From: Pusillimonas sp. MFBS29
GTDB taxonomy: Bacteria; Pseudomonadota; Gammaproteobacteria; Burkholderiales; Burkholderiaceae_B
Reading direction: 5' to 3'
DNA length: 64,000 bases
Assembly (NCBI RefSeq): GCF_020687695.1
Contig: NZ_JAJEWL010000001.1
Span: 62,001 to 126,000 of the forward strand
Of this stretch, positions 46,279 to 55,463 are shown piece by piece; within the stretch, counting starts at the first letter, position 1; each line of letters opens with the position of its first letter. Both the position numbers and the translations under genes were made by a program. The notes below the pieces were generated by a model. That model did not search any database. It had not been told where the DNA came from and worked only from the letters and a program-made list of their open reading frames with translations.

Positions 46279-46347
46279 CGGGCGCTGGCGTCATCATCGC
46301 CTACAATACGTTTACTTTCGATTTCATCTTTAAATTTCAGGATTCTC

Positions 46348-47439
46348 ATGGCTTTGCAATGTGGCATTGTTGGTTTACCCAACGTCGGAAAATCAACCCT
46401 TTTCAATGCGTTGACCAAGGCGGGTATCGCAGCAGAAAATTACCCCTTTTGCACCATAGAGCCCAACGTTGGGGTCGTCGAGGTGCCCGACGAGCGCCTG
46501 AATGCGCTGGCTGACATCGTCAAGCCCGAACGCGTGTTGCCGGCTGTGGTCGAATTCGTCGATATCGCAGGCCTGGTCGCGGGTGCGTCCAAGGGCGAGG
46601 GTCTGGGCAACCAGTTCCTGGCCAATATCCGTGAAACCGACGCCATCGTGCATGTTGTGCGCTGCTTTGAAGACGAGAACGTGGTTCACGTTGCCGGCCG
46701 CATTGATCCCATTTCCGATATTGAAGTCATCAATACCGAACTGGCCCTGGCCGACCTGGCGTCAGCCGAAAAAGCCCTGCAGCGCAACCAGAAAACGGCC
46801 CGGGCGGGTGACAAGGAAGCCATCAAAATGGTGGCGCTGCTGGAAAAAATCATTCCTGTGCTGAACGAGGCCCGCCCGATACGCTCCATGGGTCTGGATG
46901 AAGACGACCTGGCACTGATCAAGTCGTTCTGCTTCATCACCGCCAAGCGTTGCATGTATGTGGCCAACGTCAAGGAAGACGGTTTCGAGAACAACGAATA
47001 TCTGGCTGCGGTTCAGGAGTATGCCAAAGCCGAAAACGCGCCCGTCGTGGCTGTATGCGCGGCTGTCGAAGCTGAAATTGCCGAGCTCGATGACGAAGAC
47101 AAGACCGAGTTCCTGGCCGATATGGGCATGACCGAACCCGGCCTTAACCGTGTGATTCGCGCCGCCTACACTCTGTTGGGCCTGCAGACTTATTTCACTG
47201 CCGGCGTAAAGGAAGTGCGCGCCTGGACCATACTGATAGGCGATACCGCTCCCCGTGCGGCCGGCGTCATTCACACCGACTTCGAACGCGGCTTCATCCG
47301 TGCGCAAACCATAGCCTACGATGATTTCGTCGCCTGCAAGGGCGAGCAGGGCGCCAAGGAAGCCGGCAAGATGCGCGCCGAGGGCAAGGAATATGTGGTG
47401 AAGGACGGAGACGTCTTGAATTTCTTGTTCAACGTGTGA
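46348..47439 (+). CDS. ychF: Redox-regulated ATPase YchF
   Basis: A 363-residue OBG-family P-loop protein that hydrolyses ATP and associates with ribosomes and stress responses. The Walker [25 protein letters not shown], the switch [17 protein letters not shown] and a C-terminal TGS domain ending [16 protein letters not shown] are present. The length is standard. It is convergent with the MFS transporter gene. Confidence 0.97.
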   Translation: MALQCGIVGLPNVGKSTLFNALTKAGIAAENYPFCTIEPNVGVVEVPDERLNALADIVKPERVLPAVVEFVDIAGLVAGASKGEGLGNQFLANIRETDAIVHVVRCFEDENVVHVAGRIDPISDIEVINTELALADLASAEKALQRNQKTARAGDKEAIKMVALLEKIIPVLNEARPIRSMGLDEDDLALIKSFCFITAKRCMYVANVKEDGFENNEYLAAVQEYAKAENAPVVAVCAAVEAEIAELDDEDKTEFLADMGMTEPGLNRVIRAAYTLLGLQTYFTAGVKEVRAWTILIGDTAPRAAGVIHTDFERGFIRAQTIAYDDFVACKGEQGAKEAGKMRAEGKEYVVKDGDVLNFLFNV

Positions 47440-47463
47440 TCCGGCTATCGACCGCAATACGCA

Positions 47464-48744
47464 CTAACGTCCGCCGGCAGCAGCCGGTGTGGCCAGGCTG
47501 TATCCCTGCCTGGGCAGCGTGATCGATATGAGGGCGGCAATCAGCAGCAGCACGCCGGCGCTGCCGAATGCCACCCAGTGGGTGCCGAAGGTTTCATAGC
47601 CCCATCCGCCCAGCCAGGAACTGATGGTGCCGCCTATCTGGTGGCCCAGGTAGGCCCAGCCGTAAAGTACACCCACCAGGCGCACGCCATAGACGTCGGC
47701 CAGTATGGCCGATGACAATGCCACGCTGCCGGCCCACACTATGCCGCCTATGGTGGCGGCCAGGTACAGCTCCCATTGCGTACCCACCATGACCAGGGCA
47801 AAGAATCCCAGGCCGCGTATCAGGTAGATGGCGGTCAGTATGTTCTTGCGCGGGATGATATCTGACAGGCGCCCAAGCACCAGGGTGCTGAAGATGGCGG
47901 AAAAGCCTATCAGCCCGATGCCGAATGCGCCGGTCATGTGGTCGAAACCGTGGTCCACCAGCATGGGTACGCCGTGGGCACCCAGCAGGTTCATGCTGTA
48001 GCCACAGGCGAACAGACCGTACGCGACTTTCCAGAACGGAACCGAATGGAAGGCATCATGCGCCTTGATGTTGGCATAGGCCGGCGCGCCTGGCATTGCG
48101 CGTGCCGACCGTCCTGATGCCTGGTCGGTGTCGTCCGGAAGGACGTCGGTTTGAGGCGGGGCTTCGTCACGAATGACCAGGAATGCAAGCGGCAAGGTGA
48201 CCAGCGTCAGAAATATGGCAAAGCCCAGCAAGGTTGTGCGCCACCCCATGGTGTCGATCAGGAAGCTCAGTACGGGTGTCAGGATGGCGATGCCTGCCAT
48301 GGCGCCGGTGGACAGGAAGAACAGGGCCATGCCGCGCCGGCGCGTAAACCAGGCACTTAGCACGGGAGTCAGGGTGACCGGGCTGACAAAAGCCAGGCCT
48401 ATTGATAGCAGGACGCCGAACGACAGCATGAAACTGATGGGGCCGGTTGCAACGGTGGCCCATGCTGATGACAGCAATACGAAGATCATGCCCAGCAGAA
48501 GTACGAAACGTGTGCTGCGCGCGGCAACCAGGTGCCCGGCCACCGGCATGGCCAGGCCGTAGAACAGCATGCCCACCGCCACGATGGTGGCCAACATGCT
48601 GCGACTGAAGTCGAGGTCGTCTGCGATGGGCAGAAAGAAGGGGCCTATGCTCATGCGCAGCCCAACCGTCAACATGGTCAGGAACGCGGCGCCGGCAACG
48701 ATATTCCAGCCAAAATACCAACTGCCCATGCGATTTTGTGCCAC
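47464..48744 (-). CDS. MFS transporter
   Basis: A 426-residue major facilitator protein with about 12 predicted membrane helices and an intracellular loop of ~45 residues between helices 6 and 7. The conserved loop AWFTRRRGMALFFLSTG resembles monocarboxylate-type (MCT/OFA-like) carriers. Substrate is unknown. It follows the LysR gene by 42 bp on the same strand, so LysR and MFS are likely co-transcribed, and the divergent GGT-family enzyme may act on the imported compound. Confidence 0.88.
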   Translation of the reverse strand: MAQNRMGSWYFGWNIVAGAAFLTMLTVGLRMSIGPFFLPIADDLDFSRSMLATIVAVGMLFYGLAMPVAGHLVAARSTRFVLLLGMIFVLLSSAWATVATGPISFMLSFGVLLSIGLAFVSPVTLTPVLSAWFTRRRGMALFFLSTGAMAGIAILTPVLSFLIDTMGWRTTLLGFAIFLTLVTLPLAFLVIRDEAPPQTDVLPDDTDQASGRSARAMPGAPAYANIKAHDAFHSVPFWKVAYGLFACGYSMNLLGAHGVPMLVDHGFDHMTGAFGIGLIGFSAIFSTLVLGRLSDIIPRKNILTAIYLIRGLGFFALVMVGTQWELYLAATIGGIVWAGSVALSSAILADVYGVRLVGVLYGWAYLGHQIGGTISSWLGGWGYETFGTHWVAFGSAGVLLLIAALISITLPRQGYSLATPAAAGGR

Positions 48745-48786
48745 TTCAACTGTCTCCGGTCGTATGCTTGCTTTTGAACCCTGATT

Positions 48787-49668
48787 CTACTTGAGTACCA
48801 AAGTCTTGTAGCGTGCGTACAGTTCCCGGGTAATGGCTTGTCTGGGGTTGTTGCGCTTTTCGATCAGGCCGATATCGCGAGTGGGCGCGCCCAGTTCGGC
48901 GGGCAGTGGCAGCACCCTGAGACCATCGAGCTCGGCATCCTGCAGGGAATGCAACAGCGGCAGCAGGGCTACTCCCACTTCGCGCCTTATCAGGCCCAGC
49001 AGCTGCTCCAGCGTGTTGAGTTCCAGAAAGTCCTCGGTTACCACGGCCATTTGCTGAAGCACGCGGTCTATCTGGTGGCCCGTGTGCTGGCTGCGGTCGA
49101 AGCGCAAGTAGGGGTGTTTGGCCAGAATGGCATAGGGGTCGTTGTCGGTAAGGGATGCATGCGTGACCAGGCAGATCGGTTCCTGATACAGCATGGTCCA
49201 GTGTGTGCCAGGGTGACGTCTGCCCGTTCCCACCACAAATGCGGCGTCAATCTCGCCATGCACCACCTTGTGCGTCAGTTCGCTGGACTTGCCCGATATC
49301 AGGCGGATGCCCAGCTGTTTGTGTTCTTTCTTCAGCTGTGACACGACTTTAGCCAGTATGCCCATGCTGGATACGATGGCGCCTACGGTCAGCTGCCCGA
49401 TGAACTGGCCGGCCGGTGGCTTGGGCTGACGTAGTCGGTCGTAGTGCTCAAGCAGGGCCGTGATCTCGGGCAGCAACTCCTGGCCCGCTGTATTGAGCAC
49501 CGCCAGACGACCACTGCGATCAAACAGAGCACGGCCAAACTCCTCTTCCAGCGAGCGCATTTGCAGGCTGACGGCGGCCTGGGTCAGGCCGACGGCTTCG
49601 GCTGCTTCGGAAAATGACCCCAGTCGTGCGATGGCCAGGAAGGTGCGCATGTAGCGGATATTACTCAT
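48787..49668 (-). CDS. LysR-family transcriptional regulator
   Basis: A 293-residue LTTR with the N-terminal helix-turn-helix (FLAIARLGSFSEAAEAVGLT followed by QAAVSLQMRSLEEEFG) and a C-terminal periplasmic-binding-like effector domain. It is divergent from the GGT-family gene across a 100-bp AT-rich region and upstream of the MFS gene. By the usual LysR arrangement it probably controls both. The inducer is unknown. Confidence 0.9.
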   Translation of the reverse strand: MSNIRYMRTFLAIARLGSFSEAAEAVGLTQAAVSLQMRSLEEEFGRALFDRSGRLAVLNTAGQELLPEITALLEHYDRLRQPKPPAGQFIGQLTVGAIVSSMGILAKVVSQLKKEHKQLGIRLISGKSSELTHKVVHGEIDAAFVVGTGRRHPGTHWTMLYQEPICLVTHASLTDNDPYAILAKHPYLRFDRSQHTGHQIDRVLQQMAVVTEDFLELNTLEQLLGLIRREVGVALLPLLHSLQDAELDGLRVLPLPAELGAPTRDIGLIEKRNNPRQAITRELYARYKTLVLK

Positions 49669-49768
49669 AAGAAATTCTTGTGAGTTGATTAATAATCTAA
49701 ATTGATTTAATGAAAGAATGATAGTAGCTTATGTGCTTTGATACTGCTTCTGTTCCTGGTGTTTACAA

Positions 49769-51397
49769 ATGAAAAACTTCGACTGGGCCAACCCCTATCC
49801 TTCAATCCGCACGCCGTTGTTTGCACGCAATGTGGTGTCCACTTCGCATCCGCTGGCAGCGCAGGCCGGCTTGCGCATCATGCTCAAGGGCGGTAACGCA
49901 GTTGATGCGGCCATTGCTGCGGCGGCAACGATCACCCTGGTCGAGCCGGTGTCTTGCGGCCTGGGCGGCGATTGCTTTGCCATATTGTGGGACGGGCAAA
50001 AGCTGCACGGCCTAAACTCTTCCGGCCCGGCACCCGCTGCCTGGAATGTCGAGTATTTCAAACGCAAATACGGCACCGATGGCGCCGGCCTGGCAAAGCA
50101 GCCCAAGCGGGGCTGGGATACCGTTACGGTGCCGGGCGTGGTGGCCGGCTGGGCGGCATTGCATGAAAAGTTCGGCAAGCTGCCATTTGAAGATTTGTTT
50201 GAGCCTGCCCTTGAGGTTGCCGAGCGTGGCTATACCGTGCCGCCGGTTGTGGCGGGAAAATGGGCGCGTGCAGCCGAAGAACTGAAAGATCAGCCCGGCT
50301 ATGCTGCTGCCTTTATGCCCAATGGTCGTGCGCCGACTACCGGCGAGCAGTTCCGCCTTGCAGGTGCTGCCGAAACACTCAGGCGTATCGCCCAGACCCG
50401 GGGGCGCGACATGTACGAAGGCGAGCTTGCTGAAAAGATCATTGCTTTCAGTCGGGAATGTGGCGGCGCCATGACGCTGGAAGACCTGCGCAACTACCGG
50501 CCCGAGTGGGTAGAGCCCATTGCAAAAGACTACCACGGGTACACGCTGCACGAGATTCCGCCCAATGGGCAGGGGATAGCGGCACTGATCGCGCTGGGTA
50601 TTGCCGAGCGCTTTGATCTGCACAACATACCGGTCGACTCGGTACGTTCGCAGCACATACAAATAGAAGCCATGAAGCTGGCATTTGCCGATATCTACCG
50701 CTATGTATCGGATCCGTCCAGCATGCAGGTAACGCCCGGGCAGATGCTTGATGACAACTACCTGGACAGCCGCGCCAAGCTGATACGGCTCGACCGGGCG
50801 GTGCAGCACGAGGCGGGGCGCCCCCACGCGGGAGGCACCATTTACCTGTCGGCGGCCGACGAAAGCGGCATGATGATTTCCTTCATTCAGTCCAATTACA
50901 TGGGTTTCGGTTCCGGTGTGGTGGTGCCCGATACAGGCATCAGTCTGCAGAACCGTGGCGTGGGCTTCAGCATGGATCCGGCGTCACCCAATGTGGTCCA
51001 GGGTGGAAAGCGTCCCTTCCATACCATCATTCCCGGTTTCGTTACCCGTCAGGGCAAGCCCGTGATGAGCTTTGGCGTGATGGGTGGCGACATGCAGCCG
51101 CAAGGACACCTGCAGACGCTGGTGCGTATGGTCGACTACGACCAGCAGCCGCAGGCAGCCTGCTGCGCACCGCGCTGGAAGGTCAATCGAGACTTCACAC
51201 TCGATCTTGAGCACACCATGCCGGCTGCGGTCGCCGAAGGCCTGACTGCGTTGGGCCACAAGCTGCAGTCGGTGAATGATCCCTATATGGACTTTGGTGC
51301 CGGCCAGTTTATCTGGCGGCTCTCGGAAGACAACAACGAGCACGGCTATGTGGCGGCCAGCGATGCGCGGCGCGACGGGCAGGCGGTTGGATACTAA
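49769..51397 (+). CDS. Gamma-glutamyltransferase family Ntn-hydrolase
   Basis: A 542-residue member of the GGT family, whose precursors cleave themselves before a catalytic threonine. The candidate nucleophile is in PHAGGTIYLSAADESG, preceded by typical GGNAVDAAIAAAATITLVEP and GLGGDCFAI segments. There is no signal peptide, so the enzyme is probably cytoplasmic, unlike classical periplasmic GGT. Relatives include acylases and oxamate amidohydrolase; gamma-glutamyl substrates should not be assumed. It is divergent from LysR and 93 bp upstream of serA. Confidence 0.85.
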   Translation: MKNFDWANPYPSIRTPLFARNVVSTSHPLAAQAGLRIMLKGGNAVDAAIAAAATITLVEPVSCGLGGDCFAILWDGQKLHGLNSSGPAPAAWNVEYFKRKYGTDGAGLAKQPKRGWDTVTVPGVVAGWAALHEKFGKLPFEDLFEPALEVAERGYTVPPVVAGKWARAAEELKDQPGYAAAFMPNGRAPTTGEQFRLAGAAETLRRIAQTRGRDMYEGELAEKIIAFSRECGGAMTLEDLRNYRPEWVEPIAKDYHGYTLHEIPPNGQGIAALIALGIAERFDLHNIPVDSVRSQHIQIEAMKLAFADIYRYVSDPSSMQVTPGQMLDDNYLDSRAKLIRLDRAVQHEAGRPHAGGTIYLSAADESGMMISFIQSNYMGFGSGVVVPDTGISLQNRGVGFSMDPASPNVVQGGKRPFHTIIPGFVTRQGKPVMSFGVMGGDMQPQGHLQTLVRMVDYDQQPQAACCAPRWKVNRDFTLDLEHTMPAAVAEGLTALGHKLQSVNDPYMDFGAGQFIWRLSEDNNEHGYVAASDARRDGQAVGY

Positions 51398-51490
51398 ATA
51401 GTTGGGGTCGACTCGGGGTTTTCCCGGCATTCAGGCCTAAAATAGTCCACAATGATTATTTATGCCTTAATGTTCCGGAGCCCCTGATTC

Positions 51491-52690
51491 ATGAGCCGTG
51501 TCGTCCTTTTTGAAAATATCCATCCCAGCGCCAAAGAAGTCTTTGTCAATGCAGGCATGGACGAAGTCATCACCCATGCCGCATCGTTGCCTCCCGGCGA
51601 ACTGCAGGAAGCCCTGAGCGGTGCCCATTTTGTGGGCATACGTTCACGCACACATCTTGACGCCGCTTTGTTGTCCAACGCCCCCGACCTTCGGGCCGTA
51701 GGTTGTTTTTGTATAGGCACCAATCAGGTTGACCTGGACGCAGCCATGTTGCATGGCATACCGGTCTTCAATGCTCCCTTTTCCAATACCCGGTCGGTTG
51801 CCGAACTGGTCCTGGGTGAAGCCATTTTGCTGCTGCGGCGCATTCCTGAAAAGAATGCGCGTGTGCATCAAGGGCACTGGGATAAAACGGCTACCGGCGC
51901 CTTCGAGGCGCGTGGCAAGACGCTGGGCATCATAGGCTACGGCAATATTGGTTCCCAGGTAGGAACCCTGGCCGAAGCGGCCGGTATGCGTGTCATCTTT
52001 CACGATGTAGAAGCCAAGCTGCCGCTGGGCAATGCCCGTGCCACTACCTCGCTGAAAAAATTGCTGGCTCAGGCCGATGTTGTCACCCTGCACGTGCCGG
52101 GCGGGAAAAGTACCGCCAATATCATTAATGCGGCTGCCCTGGCTGCAATGAAACCCGGTGCCATACTTATCAATGCCTCGCGCGGTACGGTGGTCGATAT
52201 TGACGCCCTGCACGCTGCCTTGCAGTCGGGCCATTTGTCGGGTGCGGCGCTTGATGTATTCCCTTCCGAGCCCAAGAGCACCGATGAACCGTTGAACAGC
52301 CCTCTTATAGGTATGCACAACGTCATTCTGACGCCTCATATCGGCGGCAGCACCCAGGAATCGCAGGAAAATATCGGCCGCGAGGTTGCTGAAAAGCTGG
52401 TTCGCTTCGGGCTGAGCGGTACCACCAAGGGGGCAGTCAATTTCCCCGAGATTGCCTATCAGGAAGCCCTGGGCGCCGCCCGCATTCTGCATGTGCATCG
52501 CAACCTGCCGGGCGCCATGGGTACGCTCAGCAACATGATGGCCGAGCACGGCCTGAATATTGTCAGTCAGCAGTTGCAGACGCGTGGGCAGATCGGCTAT
52601 GTAATTTCCGATGTCGAGGGCAAGGTCGATGACACCGTTATGTCGGTATTGCGATCCCACCCCATTACCGTACGCTGCGACTTGGTGTAG
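51491..52690 (+). CDS. serA: D-3-phosphoglycerate dehydrogenase
   Basis: A 399-residue enzyme for the first step of serine synthesis, oxidising 3-phosphoglycerate with NAD+. The NAD motif LGIIGYGNIGSQVG, the catalytic arginine in INASRGTVVDIDAL, the glutamate in FPSEPKS and the histidine in ILTPHIGGSTQES are present. A C-terminal ACT domain (LPGAMGTLSNMMAEHGLNIV) gives likely serine feedback. It resembles the E. coli-type SerA in length. Confidence 0.93.
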   Translation: MSRVVLFENIHPSAKEVFVNAGMDEVITHAASLPPGELQEALSGAHFVGIRSRTHLDAALLSNAPDLRAVGCFCIGTNQVDLDAAMLHGIPVFNAPFSNTRSVAELVLGEAILLLRRIPEKNARVHQGHWDKTATGAFEARGKTLGIIGYGNIGSQVGTLAEAAGMRVIFHDVEAKLPLGNARATTSLKKLLAQADVVTLHVPGGKSTANIINAAALAAMKPGAILINASRGTVVDIDALHAALQSGHLSGAALDVFPSEPKSTDEPLNSPLIGMHNVILTPHIGGSTQESQENIGREVAEKLVRFGLSGTTKGAVNFPEIAYQEALGAARILHVHRNLPGAMGTLSNMMAEHGLNIVSQQLQTRGQIGYVISDVEGKVDDTVMSVLRSHPITVRCDLV

Positions 52691-52731
52691 CATCATCGTG
52701 TCTTGAACCAGATGCCCTGCATACAAGTAGC

Positions 52732-53175
52732 ATGACGACCGCAAAGCCCGACAACTGCGCAAGTAACGGCCCCACCCAGGCCGACTACCAGACATTGGCA
52801 CAATTTCGCCTGACGTTGCGGCGGTTTTATGCGTTCAGCGAGGCGGCTGCCCTGCAAGAAGGGCTGAAGCCGCAGCAGCATCAGGCACTGCTGGCGATCA
52901 AGGGCATCAGCGGCACGTCCCTGCCTAGTGTGGGCGACGTGGCCGAGCAAATGTTAATACGCCACCACAGTGCGGTAGAGCTCATCAACCGGCTCGAGCA
53001 AATGAATCTGGTGAAGCGTCTGGCTGATCCCGAAGACGGGCGCAAGGTGCGGGTGGCTTTAACGCCCAAGGCCGAAGAAACGCTGGCGATGCTCTCGGTT
53101 GCGCACATGAAAGAGCTTGATTCCCTGCGCCCCTTGCTGATGAAATTATTGCGGAATCTTCACAAGCCCGGCTGA
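52732..53175 (+). CDS. MarR-family transcriptional regulator
   Basis: A 147-residue winged-helix regulator. The MarR core is visible in PSVGDVAEQMLIRHHSAVEL followed by INRLEQMNLVKRLADPEDGRK and VRVALTPKAEETL. It is 41 bp downstream of serA on the same strand and convergent with nsrR. Target and ligand are unknown; there is no obvious dyad immediately ahead of it. Confidence 0.87.
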   Translation: MTTAKPDNCASNGPTQADYQTLAQFRLTLRRFYAFSEAAALQEGLKPQQHQALLAIKGISGTSLPSVGDVAEQMLIRHHSAVELINRLEQMNLVKRLADPEDGRKVRVALTPKAEETLAMLSVAHMKELDSLRPLLMKLLRNLHKPG

Positions 53176-53223
53176 ACGCCAGGCAGGCGCATTAAACCAA
53201 CCTTGCTGCCGTGGCGCAGCGCG

Positions 53224-53685
53224 CTACAGGCTTTCTTCAGCAGCCCGGGGGTTGTGAATAAATACCGGCTGCGACGCTTTCGGACATGGCTGCGGAATGA
53301 TGTCGGCCAGCGTGTACTGATCTATGTGCTGCATGAATTTTTGCAACGCGCCTTCTATGATGGCGGTCAGGTTGCATTGTCCGCTAAGAGTGCAGCTGCT
53401 GCCCTCCAGAAAACACTCCACCAGAGCCAGATCGTTTTCAGTATCCCTTACGACGGCGCCCAGATTGATTTCTTCAGGCGGATGCGCCAGACGCATGCCG
53501 CCATTCTTGCCGCGTATGGTTTCCAGCCAGCCGCGTTGGGCCAGCCGGTGAGTGATTTTCATCAGATGCGGTTCGGATATGCCGTAAGCCTGGGCGACCT
53601 CGGCAATAGTGCAGAGACGCTCAGGATGGCGGCCCACATACATGAGCAGACGCATTGCATAATCGGTCATCGTCGTCAGGCGCAT
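53224..53685 (-). CDS. nsrR: Nitric-oxide-sensing Rrf2-family repressor NsrR
   Basis: A 153-residue Rrf2 regulator. The N-terminus MRLTTMTDYAMRLLMYVG is typical, as is the helix-turn-helix GISEPHLMKITHRLAQRG. Three cysteines, in ECFLEGSSCTLSGQCNL, match the NsrR iron-sulfur ligand pattern. The start at 53685 removes an upstream stretch that overlaps nnrS. It is last in the haemoglobin-nnrS-nsrR operon, so it probably represses its own operon through the 55362-55384 site. Confidence 0.9.
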   Translation of the reverse strand: MRLTTMTDYAMRLLMYVGRHPERLCTIAEVAQAYGISEPHLMKITHRLAQRGWLETIRGKNGGMRLAHPPEEINLGAVVRDTENDLALVECFLEGSSCTLSGQCNLTAIIEGALQKFMQHIDQYTLADIIPQPCPKASQPVFIHNPRAAEESL

Positions 53686-53698
53686 GATGGAATCCCGT

Positions 53699-54898
53699 TC
53701 AGGATGCGCGAGGACGTATGAGCATGGGCACAAAGCGCCACAGATACAGTGCCATGGCAGCAATCCAGGTCAGGGCGCTGGCTTGCAGCAGCAGCTGGCT
53801 GAAATTGCCCGGCCAGAGCGCGGCAAGTCTGAAGGCGACGGCGGCCATCGTCAGGTAGTAGCTGAGCAGCATGCTGCCATCGAGTTTCAGGGGGCGTCCA
53901 AGGTGTCCCAGGGCTGTGCGTGTAAGCATGCCGATGATCAGGATCATGAAGCCACCCATGCCTATGATATGCACATGCACGGCAGCACGGGCCAGCACGC
54001 CGGAGGCCAGCCCGCTTGCATGCCAGGCCGCGAACAGCAATCCGACACCCATGGCGATATAGCCCAGATACAGTATCCACAACATGGGTTTGTGCAGTAC
54101 GGCCAGTGGTTTCCAGAGCAAAGTCTGCCACAGGCTGATGACGCCGATGATGGCCAGCGCCACCGCCATCAGCTGGACCTGGCCGATAATGCCCAGGATA
54201 ATTGCCAGCACACTAACGACCATTTGCACATGACCGCTGCGTACCTGCATGGGTAGTTCCAGCCCCTGTACCATGCGCATGGAAAAGAAGGGAATGACCC
54301 GGCGGGCAATGAGCAGGGCAATGACCGTCATGCAGATCAGGCCCAGGTCGAAGCGCTGCATGAGCAGCAGATAGTCGCCGCCCAGCGCGGCACGCAGATA
54401 AAGCGCGTCGGCTACACCCAGCCCCAGTACCAGCAGGGGCAGGCCATAGTTGCGGCGACTTCTTCCCTTGATCATGACGCGCATGAGGCAGATGGCACTG
54501 ATGCCGAAAAAGGCAAGCTCGCTGGCGCACGCGACATGCGTGGCAACATCGCCGCCGATCAGAAAGCCAATGCGCGCGACGACCCATAGCAGACATACCA
54601 GGCCCAGGGGTGTGCCCTTCAGGGGATTGAAGCCCGTCCAGGTGGCGCTGGCGGTAAGCAGAAACGCGACCGCGATGGTGGCAATAAAGCCCCACAGCAT
54701 TTCGTGAGCGTGCCAGGCCATACCGACCAGTGGCGGGTTAAGCCACTGTGGCGCGAATATCCAGATTGCTATGGAGATCAGTGCCCAGCTGCCGCCGGCA
54801 ATGTACAGGGGCCTGAAGCCCAGGCTGAGAAAGGCCTGCATGTTGGGACGGCTGGGACTTGCTTGGGAAGGCGAGGTAGGTTGCAAGACTTCAGCCAT
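53699..54898 (-). CDS. nnrS: NnrS family haem-copper membrane protein
   Basis: A 399-residue protein with about 12 membrane helices. The N-terminal LSLGFRPLYIAGGSWALI and internal GMAWHAHEMLWGFIATIAVAF, divided here as GMAWHAHEMLWG and FIATIAVAFLLT, together with VHVHIIGMGGFMILIIGML, are hallmarks of NnrS, which relieves nitrosative stress. It overlaps the haemoglobin gene by 8 bp and precedes nsrR by 13 bp. Confidence 0.94.
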   Translation of the reverse strand: MAEVLQPTSPSQASPSRPNMQAFLSLGFRPLYIAGGSWALISIAIWIFAPQWLNPPLVGMAWHAHEMLWGFIATIAVAFLLTASATWTGFNPLKGTPLGLVCLLWVVARIGFLIGGDVATHVACASELAFFGISAICLMRVMIKGRSRRNYGLPLLVLGLGVADALYLRAALGGDYLLLMQRFDLGLICMTVIALLIARRVIPFFSMRMVQGLELPMQVRSGHVQMVVSVLAIILGIIGQVQLMAVALAIIGVISLWQTLLWKPLAVLHKPMLWILYLGYIAMGVGLLFAAWHASGLASGVLARAAVHVHIIGMGGFMILIIGMLTRTALGHLGRPLKLDGSMLLSYYLTMAAVAFRLAALWPGNFSQLLLQASALTWIAAMALYLWRFVPMLIRPRAS

Positions 54899-55295
54899 GA
54901 TTGATCTCCGTCAGAGGCTGGTTGGGATTGTTGTTCAGCTGGTATCCGTACCACAGACTGCGCGCGATGCGTTGGGCATATTCGTTGGCGCGTTCGGCCA
55001 GAGCCCGATTTGGCAGTTCTTGTGTGGTCAGGTCAAACAGGGCCAGCCAATGCGAGAACATATTGGCTTTCAGGTCGGGAAGCGCAACGTGCTTGGGCAT
55101 GGGGGTGCCTTCGTAGGTACCGGCGCCCAGCAACATGGAAGACCAGAACCGGACCATGATTGCCAGGTGTTCGTCCCAGTCATCAATGTGAGCATTGAAA
55201 ATGGGGCCCAGCAGTGCATCTGCGCGGATGCGGTCATAAAAGTTGTGGACCAGCGTGGTGATTTCTTCTTCGGTGCAGAGTTCGCCTCTAGCCAT
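54891..55295 (-). CDS. Group III truncated haemoglobin
   Basis: A 134-residue haem protein of the trHb3 type. The helical core has VHNFYDRIRADALLGPIFNA and WDEHLAIMVRFWSSMLLG, and the proximal histidine is likely that in MFSHWLALFDLT. Such proteins are linked to nitric oxide and low-oxygen chemistry. It is the first gene of the NO-response operon, directly downstream of an NsrR-type operator. Confidence 0.93.
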   Translation of the reverse strand: MARGELCTEEEITTLVHNFYDRIRADALLGPIFNAHIDDWDEHLAIMVRFWSSMLLGAGTYEGTPMPKHVALPDLKANMFSHWLALFDLTTQELPNRALAERANEYAQRIARSLWYGYQLNNNPNQPLTEINHG

Positions 55296-55361
55296 GTGAT
55301 TTCCAGCAGGGGAGGTTAAAAAGAAAGGACGCGATTGCGGTGATAATGCGTCTTTTTCTTA

Positions 55362-55408
55362 AAGATTCATTTGATAGTAATCTTATAAAAAATATGCCTG
55401 GCCGTCAA
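55362..55408 (-). promoter_or_regulatory. NO-response promoter with NsrR-type operator
   Basis: On the minus strand TTGACG (55403-55408) and TAAGAT (55380-55385) with a 17-bp spacer give a strong promoter, +1 near 55373. AAGATT (55362-55367) and AATCTT (55379-55384) with an 11-bp spacer form a 23-bp dyad overlapping -10 and +1; the half AAGATTCATTT closely matches the published NsrR half-site AAGATGCATTT. The repressor is encoded at the end of the operon. Confidence 0.78.
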
Positions 55409-55463
55409 TGAGGAAGGGCGCCATTTTGTGCATGGCGCGAATCTGGCGATACCTGCTGATGGC

